Shown: piece after piece, positions 54,571-63,657 of the stretch
How the letters are laid out: each line of letters begins with the position of its first letter
Numbering within the stretch: the stretch's first letter is position 1
Origin: Woeseiaceae bacterium
GTDB taxonomy: Bacteria; Pseudomonadota; Gammaproteobacteria; Steroidobacterales; Woeseiaceae
Direction: 5' to 3'
Assembly: GCA_021773055.1 (NCBI GenBank)
Contig: JAJFKV010000064.1
Coordinates: 62,001 to 126,000 of the forward strand
Length of the DNA stretch: 64,000 nucleotides
Position numbers and translations under genes: made by a program
Notes under the pieces: model-generated
Told to the model about the DNA's origin: nothing
Databases searched by the model: none
The model's input: the letters and a program-made list of their open reading frames with translations, nothing else

Positions 54571-55593
54571 ATTAGTCAAACTGACAAAACTGCCCACGGT
54601 CGCCTGGCCGCGCTGCACGACTGGATCGGCGGCATCGACATCGTCGCGGGCTCTGAACCTGTGCCGGCATCAAAGGACGCCAGCTTTCGTAGCTATTTTC
54701 GATTGCAAAAGGGGGGCGAAAGTTTCATCGCAATGGATGCGCCACCAACAGAGGAGGACTGCATGCCATTCGTACGTGTTGCAGGCTACCTGGAGTCCAT
54801 GCAACTCAGTGCACCGCGGATCATTGAGGCGGATATCGAGAACGGTTTCTTGCTGTTGACAGATCTCGGCAGTGAACACTATCTCGACAAGCTTGAGCGA
54901 GAGCCGGATCTGGCTGACTCGCTTTATACTGCTGCCATCGATGCGTTGCTCGTTCTGCAACGCCGCGGCGAAGCCTATCAATCTTCGTTACCACCGTACG
55001 ACGAAGAGCTGCTGCGTTTTGAGCTATCTCTTTTTCGCGACTGGTTATGCGGTACACATTTGCAATTGCAGCTCAGCGATGACGACGAACGAAACTGGCA
55101 AGCGTGTTGCGACATGCTGGTAGAGAATGCACAGCGTCAACCGCAGGTTTTCGTGCATCGAGATTACCATTCCCGAAACCTGATGGTTCTTAACGACCAT
55201 AATCCCGGCATACTTGATTTTCAGGACGCTGTCGAAGGACCGTTTACTTACGACCTCGTCAGCCTGCTCAAGGATTGTTACATTCGCTGGCCAGCGAACA
55301 AAGTACGGCGCTGGGCGCTCAGTTATTACCAACAACTAAGTGGCAAAACTCGCGATCAAATCGATGCAACGCAGTTCTGTCGTTATTTCGAGTTGATGGG
55401 TGTGCAGCGACAACTAAAGGCCGCCGGTATTTTTTGTCGCTTGAACCATCGCGATGGCAAGTCGGGTTACCTGACCGATGTACCACGTACACTTGCCTAC
55501 ATTGTCGAACTTGGCCCGGTCCATGAAGACTTGGAATTCCTCGTGCGTTTCATTGAAGAACGTGTCCTGCCGGCATGGAGTGGTGCAGAGTGA
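54571..55593 (+). CDS. amgK: N-acetylmuramate/N-acetylglucosamine kinase AmgK (probable AUU start)
   Basis: AmgK phosphorylates MurNAc at C1 for cell-wall recycling. The kinase-like fold shows DASFRSYFRL, VFVHRDYHSRNLMVL (catalytic Asp) and GILDFQDAVEGPFTYDLVSLL. The track ORF starts at GTG 54661, but family-like sequence continues upstream in frame (RLAALHDWIGGIDIVAGSEPVPASKDASF). Between the stop at 54532 and 54661 there is no ATG, GTG or TTG. ATT at 54571 has GGAG 7 nt upstream and gives 340 residues, the expected size; CTG 54604 is an alternative. The stop overlaps murU. Confidence 0.85.
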   Translation: MSQTDKTAHGRLAALHDWIGGIDIVAGSEPVPASKDASFRSYFRLQKGGESFIAMDAPPTEEDCMPFVRVAGYLESMQLSAPRIIEADIENGFLLLTDLGSEHYLDKLEREPDLADSLYTAAIDALLVLQRRGEAYQSSLPPYDEELLRFELSLFRDWLCGTHLQLQLSDDDERNWQACCDMLVENAQRQPQVFVHRDYHSRNLMVLNDHNPGILDFQDAVEGPFTYDLVSLLKDCYIRWPANKVRRWALSYYQQLSGKTRDQIDATQFCRYFELMGVQRQLKAAGIFCRLNHRDGKSGYLTDVPRTLAYIVELGPVHEDLEFLVRFIEERVLPAWSGAE

Positions 55594-56243
55594 TCGCAAT
55601 GATTCTCGCCGCCGGGCGGGGTGAACGCTTGCGGCCACTAACTGACGATAAGCCCAAGGCTTTGGTCGAAGTGCAGGGACGAAGTCTGCTGGAGCGCAAG
55701 CTTGAAGGCATTCGCAATGCGGGAATTGAAGACGTTGTGATCAACCTCGGCCGATTCGGCGAGCAGATAGTGAGCCGCGTTGGCTCCGGCTCCCTGTATG
55801 GCCTGAATGTCGAGTACAGCGATGAGGGCGACGACATTCTTGATACCGGTGGTGGAATCCACAAAGCTCTGCATTTGCTCGGCAACGAAGCGTTTCTGGT
55901 TCTGAATGCCGATATCCTTACTGACATGCCGTTGTCAGATATCGCGCTCAGTGACGATGCCGATGGGCACCTGGTACTGGTGCCGACACCGGACTACCGT
56001 GATGTCGGAGACTTCGATCTCGATGGTGACCGTATACGCAACGGTGACACGCCCGCATTACTGTACAGTGGCGTTTCAATGTACCGTCCGGAATTCTTCG
56101 ACGGGTGTGCGCCGGGTCGATTCTCAGTTGTTCCGATGATGCGTGCCGCGGCCGATGCGGGCCGCTTGCAAGGATCTCTATATAACGGTCAATGGGCAGA
56201 TATTGGTACTCCCGAACGACTTGCCTCGATAAACAGGCTATAA
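55590..56243 (+). CDS. murU: N-acetylmuramate alpha-1-phosphate uridylyltransferase MurU
   Basis: MurU makes UDP-MurNAc from the AmgK product, bypassing MurA and fosfomycin. GTG 55590 overlaps the amgK stop (GTGA) and gives [38 protein letters not shown], the nucleotidyltransferase N-terminus; the track start is five codons earlier inside amg[18 protein letters not shown] and [13 protein letters not shown] (metal-binding Asp) follow. 217 residues, normal. It converges on lipB with a 6-bp overlap. Confidence 0.93.
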   Translation: MIAMILAAGRGERLRPLTDDKPKALVEVQGRSLLERKLEGIRNAGIEDVVINLGRFGEQIVSRVGSGSLYGLNVEYSDEGDDILDTGGGIHKALHLLGNEAFLVLNADILTDMPLSDIALSDDADGHLVLVPTPDYRDVGDFDLDGDRIRNGDTPALLYSGVSMYRPEFFDGCAPGRFSVVPMMRAAADAGRLQGSLYNGQWADIGTPERLASINRL

Positions 56244-56849
56244 CCGCGAAACGCCCAGATGTCGCAGGAAATGGGGCAGCAATCTTTCGGCAGATTGCTC
56301 GAGTGTCAGATCAACTCCGAGGCGCTTGAGATCTGTCATTTGTAACTCAGCATAACCACAGGGATTGATTCTCGAAAAGGGTTCGAGATCGATGTCCACA
56401 TTCAGTGCCATGCCGTGGAAACTCGAGCCACGCCGAATGCGTAACCCAACGCTTGCCAGCTTATCACCCGCAACATAAACGCCGGGAGCATCGGCGCGAG
56501 CGACAGCGGCCACTTCAAATTCCGCGACAAGGTCGACAATACTTTGCTCGAGCGCGGTAACAAGATTGCGCACCCCAATCGACGAGCGTTTGATATCGAT
56601 TAGCGGGTAAATCATCAGCTGGCCCGGGCCGTGATACGTGACCTGCCCACCACGGTCGATCTGTACGACCGGAATATCACCCGGTGCGAGCAGATGCTCG
56701 TCACTCGCATTGAGGCCCATCGTGAATACGGGTGGGTGTTCCACGAACCAGATTTCGTCGGCTGTTTTTTCGTCTCGACTATCGGTGAATCCCTGCATCT
56801 CCCGCCACAGAGGCACGTAGTCCTGCCGGCCTCGGAAGATAGTCTTCAC
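56238..56849 (-). CDS. lipB: octanoyltransferase LipB
   Basis: LipB moves octanoate from acyl-ACP to lipoyl domains such as GcvH. The 203 residues include [34 protein letters not shown], the catalytic Lys in [21 protein letters not shown] and the catalytic Cys in [10 protein letters not shown]. It starts at GTG overlapping the ybeD stop (CTGTGA). lipA is not in the window. Confidence 0.96.
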   Translation of the reverse strand: MKTIFRGRQDYVPLWREMQGFTDSRDEKTADEIWFVEHPPVFTMGLNASDEHLLAPGDIPVVQIDRGGQVTYHGPGQLMIYPLIDIKRSSIGVRNLVTALEQSIVDLVAEFEVAAVARADAPGVYVAGDKLASVGLRIRRGSSFHGMALNVDIDLEPFSRINPCGYAELQMTDLKRLGVDLTLEQSAERLLPHFLRHLGVSRL

Positions 56850-57109
56850 AGGGCCATTAGTACGTCGTCATTTTCGGAGACGTCACGGTAAATGTCGTCG
56901 AGCTGTTGTTGGCTGGTGGCGGTCACGGTAACTGTAACTGAAACAAAATTGCCTTTGCCGCTGAGGTTGACCTGTATCGCTTCCGCAGCGATCGGCCCCA
57001 CGTGTTTTTCGACCAGGGTGAGAGCCGTCGTGCGAAACTCTGGTGTATCCCGTCCCATCATTTTGATAGGAAATTCGCAGGGAAACTCCATGAGGGTTTC
57101 ATCACTCAT
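56846..57109 (-). CDS. ybeD: DUF493 family protein YbeD
   Basis: An 87-residue ferredoxin-like alpha/beta protein ([30 protein letters not shown]...[39 protein letters not shown]). It has the usual position between dacA and lipB. It resembles regulatory (ACT-like) domains; its function is not established. Starts 1 bp after the dacA stop. Confidence 0.94.
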   Translation of the reverse strand: MSDETLMEFPCEFPIKMMGRDTPEFRTTALTLVEKHVGPIAAEAIQVNLSGKGNFVSVTVTVTATSQQQLDDIYRDVSENDDVLMAL

Positions 57110-57110
57110 G

Positions 57111-58253
57111 TCATTCGAACCAGAGACTCACGCCGTCTCTCGTGCGTTGCCAGAGTGACCCGGCCGGATTGTCATCCAGTGCGCGCAACGGTGTATTGAG
57201 CAGGCTCTCACCGTCGAGGCTGATGTTTAGTTCGGCGACGGGTTGTCCAGCGGCGATTGGTGCAAGCACTATGGCCGGGATATCAAGATTCGACTCGAGC
57301 TCGTCGTAGGAGCCACGTCGTACGGTGATATACAGATCTTCAAGAACACCGAGGCGTGAAAACTCATTGGCCGACTTCCAGATACGTGCATTGGAAATTT
57401 CTTCGCCCGCCTTGAACAGCAAACGTGTCTCAAAGAAGCGAAACCCGTAATTGATCAGCGCCTGACTGCCATCTGCACGAGCCTTGGTGCTCGAAGTGCC
57501 CAATACTACTGAGATGATTCGCATGCCATCACGCCGGGCCGATGCGACAAGGCAGTAACCGGCGTCCTCGGTATGGCCCGTCTTGAGGCCGTCAACCGAA
57601 TCATCGCGCCACAGCAGTGAGTTGCGATTACTCTGCTTGATATTGTTGTAGGTATATTCTTTTACAGCGTGCCACTGATAGTAATCGGGAAATTTCTCAA
57701 TGAGTGCACGCGCAAGAGTTGCGAGGTCGCGAGCAGTGGTAACGTGATTCTCGGCTGGAAGGCCCGTCGCATTACCGAAGTGACTTGAGTGCATGCCAAT
57801 CGTCGCCGCGTGCTGATTCATCATTTCCGCGAACACGCTCTCGCTACCCGCGATGTGCTCCGCCAACGCGACACTGGCGTCGTTTCCTGATTGCACGATC
57901 ATGCCGAGCAACAATTCCTTCACCGTCACCCGTGTACCGACCTCGATGAACATTCGCGAACCTTCTGTTCGCCACGCCTTTTCGCTGACGGTGACTTCTT
58001 CCTCCAGCGTGATCTGACCCTGCCGCAGCGCACTGAAAACCACATATGTTGTCATGATCTTGGTCAGGCTGGCAGGCGCGAGCGGGGCGTCCGCATTCAG
58101 TGAGGCGATCTCGTGGCCCGTTGTGCTGTCAACGACCAGGTAGCTCTTGGCACCGATGATGGGCGCCGCCGGAGTTGGCATGGGTGCAGCATAAGAGGTT
58201 GAAAATAAAAGTAAAAATACCGTCGCGAGCGCGCTGCTTGATCGTTGGGACAT
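57111..58253 (-). CDS. dacA: D-alanyl-D-alanine carboxypeptidase (PBP5/6 type)
   Basis: The enzyme trims the terminal D-Ala of peptidoglycan pentapeptides. In 380 residues: a signal peptide (SALATVFLLLFSTSYA), the SxxK motif in APASLTKIMT, SGN in VQSGNDASVALAEH, and KTG in VDGLKTGHTEDAGYC. A C-terminal beta domain and an amphipathic anchor (NPAGSLWQRTRDGVSLWFE) hold it to the inner membrane from outside. In the usual rlpA-dacA-ybeD-lipB order. Confidence 0.96.
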   Translation of the reverse strand: MSQRSSSALATVFLLLFSTSYAAPMPTPAAPIIGAKSYLVVDSTTGHEIASLNADAPLAPASLTKIMTTYVVFSALRQGQITLEEEVTVSEKAWRTEGSRMFIEVGTRVTVKELLLGMIVQSGNDASVALAEHIAGSESVFAEMMNQHAATIGMHSSHFGNATGLPAENHVTTARDLATLARALIEKFPDYYQWHAVKEYTYNNIKQSNRNSLLWRDDSVDGLKTGHTEDAGYCLVASARRDGMRIISVVLGTSSTKARADGSQALINYGFRFFETRLLFKAGEEISNARIWKSANEFSRLGVLEDLYITVRRGSYDELESNLDIPAIVLAPIAAGQPVAELNISLDGESLLNTPLRALDDNPAGSLWQRTRDGVSLWFE

Positions 58254-58301
58254 GCTGCCTCTGATTGAAAAATTAGACGAATCGGCGCGTATTGTACGCA
58301 G

Positions 58302-59132
58302 CTATTCGGTAATTAGGTAAGGGTCAGTAATGCCGAGGCCTTCCAGCTCCTCAACAAGTACATCGTATAGAACTACATCGGCAACCGGTCCAATACGGAC
58401 GCGGAACAGGGAAGTACCGGATGACTTGTCTTCGAAGATGAAGGCACTATCGATGCCTGATCTCGACAGGAACTCGAGACGGCGAGCGGCGTTGCTGCGG
58501 TCGCCAAACGCGCCGACCTGGACGAAGAGTCGACTAACTGTAGTCGATGGAATGGACGTAAGCGTTGGCTGTGGCGGTTTATTCACCGCCGTAGGACGAT
58601 CGCCGCTCGGCTTGTCAAAGCTGATCGCCGTGACTTCGACGAGACTGGTGCCGTCGCGAATCATATCGAGCTTAGTGGCCGCCGCGTAGGACAAGTCGAT
58701 AATTCGGTTGTGGGCGAACGGGCCGCGATCGTTGACGCGGACAACGACGCTCTTGTTATTTCGCAGGTTTCTGACACGCACATAGGCGGGCAAAGGCAGA
58801 GTCTTGTGCGCGGCAGTCATCGCGTACATGTCATAGACCTCGCGATTTGAGGTCAGATTGCCGTGAAACTTCGTGCCGTACCACGACGCCACTCCGCGTT
58901 CCTGATAGCCGGCGCTGCTTTGCATCACGGTATAAGTCTTATTGAAGACCTCGTATTGTGGCCCATTGCCGTATCTGCTGCGCGGTTCGGCGCGCGGAAC
59001 GGCATCACCTGGCAAGTCCGGAATTCGTGAACTGCCAGGGCCATCACGCCTGGTTTTTCCGCTACCGCAGCCGGCGAGGACGATCGCGACCGTGAGCACG
59101 ATCAGCTTTGCGGTATTACGACCCATCGGCAT
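58302..59132 (-). CDS. rlpA: septal ring lipoprotein RlpA
   Basis: I use ATG 59132 (MPMGRNTAKLIVLTVAIVLAGC); the track ORF begins 16 codons earlier inside mltB. LAGC is a clear lipobox. The 276-residue product has a double-psi beta-barrel domain (RGVASWYGTKFHGNLTSNREVYDMYAMTAAHKTLPLPAYVRVRNL, VVRVNDRGPF) and a C-terminal SPOR domain (LFVQVGAFGDRSNAARRLEFLSRSGI) that binds denuded glycan at the septum. In Pseudomonas RlpA is a lytic transglycosylase acting on such glycan. The start overlaps the mltB 3' end. Confidence 0.93.
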   Translation of the reverse strand: MPMGRNTAKLIVLTVAIVLAGCGSGKTRRDGPGSSRIPDLPGDAVPRAEPRSRYGNGPQYEVFNKTYTVMQSSAGYQERGVASWYGTKFHGNLTSNREVYDMYAMTAAHKTLPLPAYVRVRNLRNNKSVVVRVNDRGPFAHNRIIDLSYAAATKLDMIRDGTSLVEVTAISFDKPSGDRPTAVNKPPQPTLTSIPSTTVSRLFVQVGAFGDRSNAARRLEFLSRSGIDSAFIFEDKSSGTSLFRVRIGPVADVVLYDVLVEELEGLGITDPYLITE

Positions 59133-60129
59133 TAAGCTTAGACGAAATTTGTTGGCCAAGTTGATGCACGGCCAGTGCATACATCACGCTGCGGTTGTAT
59201 TTTGTAATGACGAAAAAGTTATGGAAACCTACCCAGTGTTCGAGACCGGCGTCGCCTTTGTAGCTTAAGAGCTGGCCCTTACTGTCCGCGCAAAGATCGG
59301 TTGCGAACATGACACCCTTCTTGCTCAATGACTCGATTGTATCGCTGGCTTTGAGTGTGTTTGCGGGTGATGGAGCAGGGCCATTCCACGCGCTGCTTAG
59401 TGTCGCTTGTGCTATGACTTCTTCGTCGATGCGCCAGCGGTGCGCCAGAAAGTAGTTGGCGATGCTGCCGGCAACATCGGCCCAGTTATTCCAGATGTCT
59501 CGTTTGCCGTCACCGCTTGAGTCAACGGCATAGGCGCGAAAGCTGGACGGCATGAACTGGGGCCGTCCCATTGCACCGGCATAAGAGCCCATCGGAATGC
59601 CTGGGTCGAGTTCCTCTTCACGCGCGAGAATCAGGAACTGGGAGAGTTCCTTGCGAAAAAAAGTTGCTCGCGGTGGGTACTCGAAAGCCAGGGTCGCGAG
59701 CGCATCGATAACCCGGTCCTTGCCGGTGATGCGGCCGAAGTAGGTTTCAACGCCGATGATGCCGACCAGTATCTCAACAGGAACGCCGGTCTCAAGGGTG
59801 ATGCGCTCGAGCATTTCTCGGTTTTCGCGCCAGAAACTTGTGCCTGCGTTAACGCGCTCTTTGGTGATGAAAATCTTGCGGTACTCGCCCCAGGACAGCG
59901 AGCGCTCTGCCGGCTTCGCGATTTTCTTGATAATGGACTTTTTGATTTCGGCTTTGGCCAATATCGCCGACAAGGCGCTGCGGTCGAACTCGTGCATCTG
60001 GACCATTTCATCAACGAACGCGACGACGTTCTTCTGCTTCAGGTCGACATAAACTTTGTCAGAGCCGAGAACGGGCGATATAGAGATCAGCAGCGTCAGA
60101 ACGCCGGCAAGGAATCGTTTATAGGTCAT
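59116..60129 (-). CDS. mltB: membrane-bound lytic murein transglycosylase B
   Basis: A 337-residue exported protein (signal peptide KRFLAGVLTLLISISPVLG) with the SLT70-like MltB fold. The catalytic Glu is in ILVGIIGVETYFGRITGKDRVIDALATLAFEYPPRATFFRKEL; GSYAGAMGRPQFMPSSFRAYAVDSSGDGKRDIWNNWADVAGSIANYF is diagnostic. No lipobox Cys, so it resembles soluble rather than lipid-anchored forms. It lies between rodA (10 bp) and rlpA (overlap). Confidence 0.94.
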   Translation of the reverse strand: MTYKRFLAGVLTLLISISPVLGSDKVYVDLKQKNVVAFVDEMVQMHEFDRSALSAILAKAEIKKSIIKKIAKPAERSLSWGEYRKIFITKERVNAGTSFWRENREMLERITLETGVPVEILVGIIGVETYFGRITGKDRVIDALATLAFEYPPRATFFRKELSQFLILAREEELDPGIPMGSYAGAMGRPQFMPSSFRAYAVDSSGDGKRDIWNNWADVAGSIANYFLAHRWRIDEEVIAQATLSSAWNGPAPSPANTLKASDTIESLSKKGVMFATDLCADSKGQLLSYKGDAGLEHWVGFHNFFVITKYNRSVMYALAVHQLGQQISSKLNADGS

Positions 60130-60139
60130 CAGGAGGTCA

Positions 60140-61282
60140 TTAGTGCGGCAAGAGTTTCCGGTGCGAATGAATCGACATCAGAATACCGAATCCTGCCATC
60201 AGCGTCACCATAGACGTGCCCCCGAAGCTGACCAGTGGCAGAGGCACACCGACAACCGGAACCAGACCGGTCACCATCGCCGTATTGACGAATACATATA
60301 CGAGGAAGGTCAGGCTGATCGATCCGGCGAGAAGGCGCGAGTAGGTGTCGTGTGCCTGCACTGCGATGAACAAGCCGCGCCCGATAACAAACATATACAA
60401 GGCAAGCAGACTAATAACCCCTAACAAGCCGAATTCCTCACCGAGTACGGCGAAGATAAAGTCGGTGTGTCGCTCCGGCAGGAACTCGAGGTGCGCTTGG
60501 GATCCGTTCGTCCAGCCCTTGCCGAATAATCCACCGGAGCCGATGGCGATTTTCGACTGAATGATGTTGTAGCCCGCGCCAAGCGGGTCACTGTCCGGAT
60601 TGAGTAATGTCAGGACACGCTGCTTTTGGTAGTCCTGCATGAAGTTCCAGAGGACCAGTGCGCCCGGCACGGCAAGTACACCGAGACCGAATATGAGCTT
60701 GAATGACATGCCGGCGAGAATGATTACGATGATGCCAGATGCCGCGATCAGCAATGATGTACCCAGGTCGGGTTGCTTTGCGATCATTATTGTTGGCACT
60801 GAGATGAGTACGGCGATAATCGCCAAGTGGCCTAACTTGGGTGGTATCTGACGGTCGTGCAGGAACCATGCGGTCATCATCGGGACCGCGAGCTTCATCG
60901 CTTCTGATGGTTGAAACCGAATGCCGATGTCAAGCCAGCGTTGCGCGCCTTGTCCGACGTCGCCTTTGGTCAGAACGAGTATCAGTAGTAGCAGACCGGC
61001 AGCATAGCCCCACGGCGTCCAGCGTCGCAGAAAGTCCGGAGGTAACTGCGCAACAACCAGCATTGCGATAAACGCTACGCCAAGTCGAACCGCCTGATTG
61101 ATGATCAGTCGAGAGTTCTCACCAGCGGCGCTGTACAGAACAAACAGTCCAAAAACACAGATTAGGAGGAGTCCGCCGAGCAACGGAACATCAACGTTCA
61201 AGCGACGCAGTAGTCCGGAAAAATTTCTGGGCGGCCCTGCTCCTCCCGTGAGCATGCGCTGTGTTTCACTGAGTCGAATCAT
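60140..61282 (-). CDS. rodA: rod-shape peptidoglycan glycosyltransferase RodA
   Basis: RodA polymerises glycan strands with PBP2 in the elongasome. Start ATG 61282 (MIRLSETQRML) lies inside the 3' end of mrdA (17-bp overlap); the track ORF is 27 codons longer. The 380-residue SEDS protein shows ten or so helices and the family blocks WLDIGIRFQPSEAMKLAVPM, AKQPDLGTSLLI, GSGGLFGKGWTNGSQAHLEFLPERHTDFIFAVLGEEFG and VPLPLVSFGGTSMVTLMAGFGILMSI. Confidence 0.96.
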   Translation of the reverse strand: MIRLSETQRMLTGGAGPPRNFSGLLRRLNVDVPLLGGLLLICVFGLFVLYSAAGENSRLIINQAVRLGVAFIAMLVVAQLPPDFLRRWTPWGYAAGLLLLILVLTKGDVGQGAQRWLDIGIRFQPSEAMKLAVPMMTAWFLHDRQIPPKLGHLAIIAVLISVPTIMIAKQPDLGTSLLIAASGIIVIILAGMSFKLIFGLGVLAVPGALVLWNFMQDYQKQRVLTLLNPDSDPLGAGYNIIQSKIAIGSGGLFGKGWTNGSQAHLEFLPERHTDFIFAVLGEEFGLLGVISLLALYMFVIGRGLFIAVQAHDTYSRLLAGSISLTFLVYVFVNTAMVTGLVPVVGVPLPLVSFGGTSMVTLMAGFGILMSIHSHRKLLPH

Positions 61283-63164
61283 CACCGTACCCAAGATATT
61301 TGTCCATGACAGCCCTGGCGATTGGCGCGGCAACGCCACTGCCGCTGCTGCCATTCTCAACAATTACCGCTACCGCGATACGCGGGCTGTCGAAGGGGGC
61401 GAAGGAGATAAACAGTGCGTGGTCGCGCAGCCGCTCTTCGATCTCTTCCTCGTCGTATTCTTCGTCCTGAGCTATCGAGACCACTTGTGCTGTGCCGCTC
61501 TTGCCAGCCATCTCGTAGGGGGCACCAAAACCAACAGCACGTGCGGTGCCGCGTGGACCCTGCATGACGTCGTGCATCGCCTCTAACACGTTTCGCCAAT
61601 AAAACTCGTTGCCGATAGCGACGCTGTCGAGCCGTTCCGGCGCGACCAATTCACGGTTACCCGTCAGTGGATCCTCGACAGCCGCGACCAAATGCGGTCG
61701 ATAGCGAGTACCGCGTAACGCCAGAGTGCCTGCCGCCGTAGCCAGCTGCAGTGGCGTCGCCAGCATGAAGCCCTGGCCAATGGATGCGATGACTGTTTCG
61801 CCGTGGTACCAGCGCTTGTCGTCGCGATTGCGGAAATTATTCCTTTTCCATTCACGTGATGGCACCAGACCGGGGCGTTCGGCAAGAACATCCACGCCGG
61901 TCGGGCTACCGAGTCCGAACTGCGTCAGGTACTTGTGCATATTGTCGATGCCAAGCTCGCCACTCAATTCGTAGAAATAGACATCGCAGGATTGAGCTAA
62001 GGCATCGTGCAAATCGACGGGCCCGTGGCCCTCAGGTTTCCAGTCGCGATAGCGATGTTCGTCGCCTTCCAACTGGAAGAAGCCGATACAAACAGTCTTA
62101 CGCGTCAGGTTGGTGGCGCCGGATTCGAGGGCTGCCAGCGCCAGCATTGGTTTGATAGTCGAACCAGGCGGGTAGGTGCCGCGTACTGCGCGATTGAATA
62201 ATGGGCGGTCGAGATTGTCCTGCAACTCACCGTATTGCGCAGTGCTCATGCCGACAGCGAACAGGTTCGGATCAAATGACGGCGCGCTAACAAGCGCCAG
62301 GATTTCACCATTAGTGGGGTCAATGGCAACCACCGCGCCCCGCCGGCCATCCAAAGCGTCATGAGCAACCTTCTGTAGATCAAGGTCCAGGCTTAGGTAG
62401 ATGTTGGAGCCCGGATTCGCAGTCTTGTCCACAGGTAGCGAGTCCAGTAACTCGCTAGAATTTGCCGGCACCTCTCGTCCGCGTGCATTGGCAATAAGGT
62501 GTCGAAATCCGGCATCGCCGTGCAGGTTGTTTTCGAAACTGCTTTCTATACCGGTCTTGCCTGTGTGCGACGTGCCCGCGTAGCGAGCGGAATCGAGTCT
62601 TTGCATATCACCCGTATCCAGCGCACCTACGTAACCCACCGTGTGAGCGAACAATTCGCCGTACGGGTAATGGCGTACAAGTCGTGGTTGAAAATCGACG
62701 CCAGGGAAGCGTGGCCGCTGAATGGCGAAATTCGCGATTTCCTCGTCCGTTAACCTGAATTTCAGCGTGACGGGTTTGAACTGCTGGCCGCTCTGACTCA
62801 GTGCAGCAAAGCGCGGTATGTCGCCGTACTCGATCAGGTTAATTGCAGCGAGTCGATTCAGCGTGTCATCAATATCGTCGACTTGCTCGGGAATAAGTTC
62901 GAGCTGGTAGGCTGGAAGATTCTCTGCGATCACTCTGCCTTTGCGATCAAAAACAAGGCCGCGAATTGGTGGCACTGCCGCAATGCGTACACGATTACCC
63001 TGCGATTTCTCAGCAAATAATTCGTGATCGAAAACTTGTAGCTGGACCAGTCGGGCGATCACTAGACCCAGAAGTACGACCGAAATTACAGATGAAAGGA
63101 TAGCCCTGCCAATGAAAAGGCGCCGTTCCGAATGGTGATCTTTGATCGGTGAAAGCAGGCTCAC
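61266..63164 (-). CDS. mrdA: penicillin-binding protein 2
   Basis: The elongation-specific transpeptidase. GTG 63164 has GGAG 6 nt upstream (63171-63174) and starts just after the mreD stop, so I prefer it to the track start at 63191. The 632 residues comprise a transmembrane helix (AILSSVISVVLLGLVIARLVQL), a dimerisation domain and the transpeptidase with STIK in YPPGSTIKPMLALAALESG, SCD in AQSCDVYFYEL and KSGT in EMAGKSGTAQVV. Confidence 0.96.
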   Translation of the reverse strand: MSLLSPIKDHHSERRLFIGRAILSSVISVVLLGLVIARLVQLQVFDHELFAEKSQGNRVRIAAVPPIRGLVFDRKGRVIAENLPAYQLELIPEQVDDIDDTLNRLAAINLIEYGDIPRFAALSQSGQQFKPVTLKFRLTDEEIANFAIQRPRFPGVDFQPRLVRHYPYGELFAHTVGYVGALDTGDMQRLDSARYAGTSHTGKTGIESSFENNLHGDAGFRHLIANARGREVPANSSELLDSLPVDKTANPGSNIYLSLDLDLQKVAHDALDGRRGAVVAIDPTNGEILALVSAPSFDPNLFAVGMSTAQYGELQDNLDRPLFNRAVRGTYPPGSTIKPMLALAALESGATNLTRKTVCIGFFQLEGDEHRYRDWKPEGHGPVDLHDALAQSCDVYFYELSGELGIDNMHKYLTQFGLGSPTGVDVLAERPGLVPSREWKRNNFRNRDDKRWYHGETVIASIGQGFMLATPLQLATAAGTLALRGTRYRPHLVAAVEDPLTGNRELVAPERLDSVAIGNEFYWRNVLEAMHDVMQGPRGTARAVGFGAPYEMAGKSGTAQVVSIAQDEEYDEEEIEERLRDHALFISFAPFDSPRIAVAVIVENGSSGSGVAAPIARAVMDKYLGYGDDSTQ

Positions 63165-63165
63165 C

Positions 63166-63657
63166 CTAATCTCCGGAACGCGTCCGGACACGCATACCGG
63201 ACAGGAATATCATCACGACCGGCCACAGCAACGTGCCCGAAATCACAGGGCCCCAATACGTGACCGTTGGTGCATTGATGCCCGCGACGCCATTAATCCA
63301 GAATAAAAGAAACTGGTAAATGGCCAACATCGGGAACACGGTGGCGGACAGCTGTGGAACCGGGAATACCCGCATCAGTAAATGGAAGCGGACGGTGATG
63401 AACGCGATACAGCAAAGAGCGAGCGCATGCTGGCCCAGCAGGGTGCCTTGTGTTACGTCCAGAACGATGCCGACAATCCAGGCAGTACCAACGCTCCAGG
63501 TACGCGGCAATTGCATGGCCCAGAAAATCACCAGCATCGCCAGCCAGTCGGGACGGAACGCGGCGACCGAGTCGGGCAACGGCATGATGGTGAGCATCAA
63601 GCCGAAGATAAAGGACAGAATGACCGGCATGCGGCGAGAGGCGCGGTCCCTAATCAT
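63166..63657 (-). CDS. mreD: rod shape-determining protein MreD
   Basis: MreD is a small integral membrane protein of the elongasome. The 163 residues contain five or so hydrophobic segments (VILSFIFGLMLTIMPLP, WLAMLVIFWAMQLP, GTAWIVGIVLDVTQGTLLGQHALALCCIAFI, VFPMLAIYQFLLFWI, GTLLWPVVMIFLSGM) and the conserved GIVLDVTQGTLLGQHAL. It overlaps mreC upstream and ends one base before mrdA. Confidence 0.94.
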   Translation of the reverse strand: MIRDRASRRMPVILSFIFGLMLTIMPLPDSVAAFRPDWLAMLVIFWAMQLPRTWSVGTAWIVGIVLDVTQGTLLGQHALALCCIAFITVRFHLLMRVFPVPQLSATVFPMLAIYQFLLFWINGVAGINAPTVTYWGPVISGTLLWPVVMIFLSGMRVRTRSGD

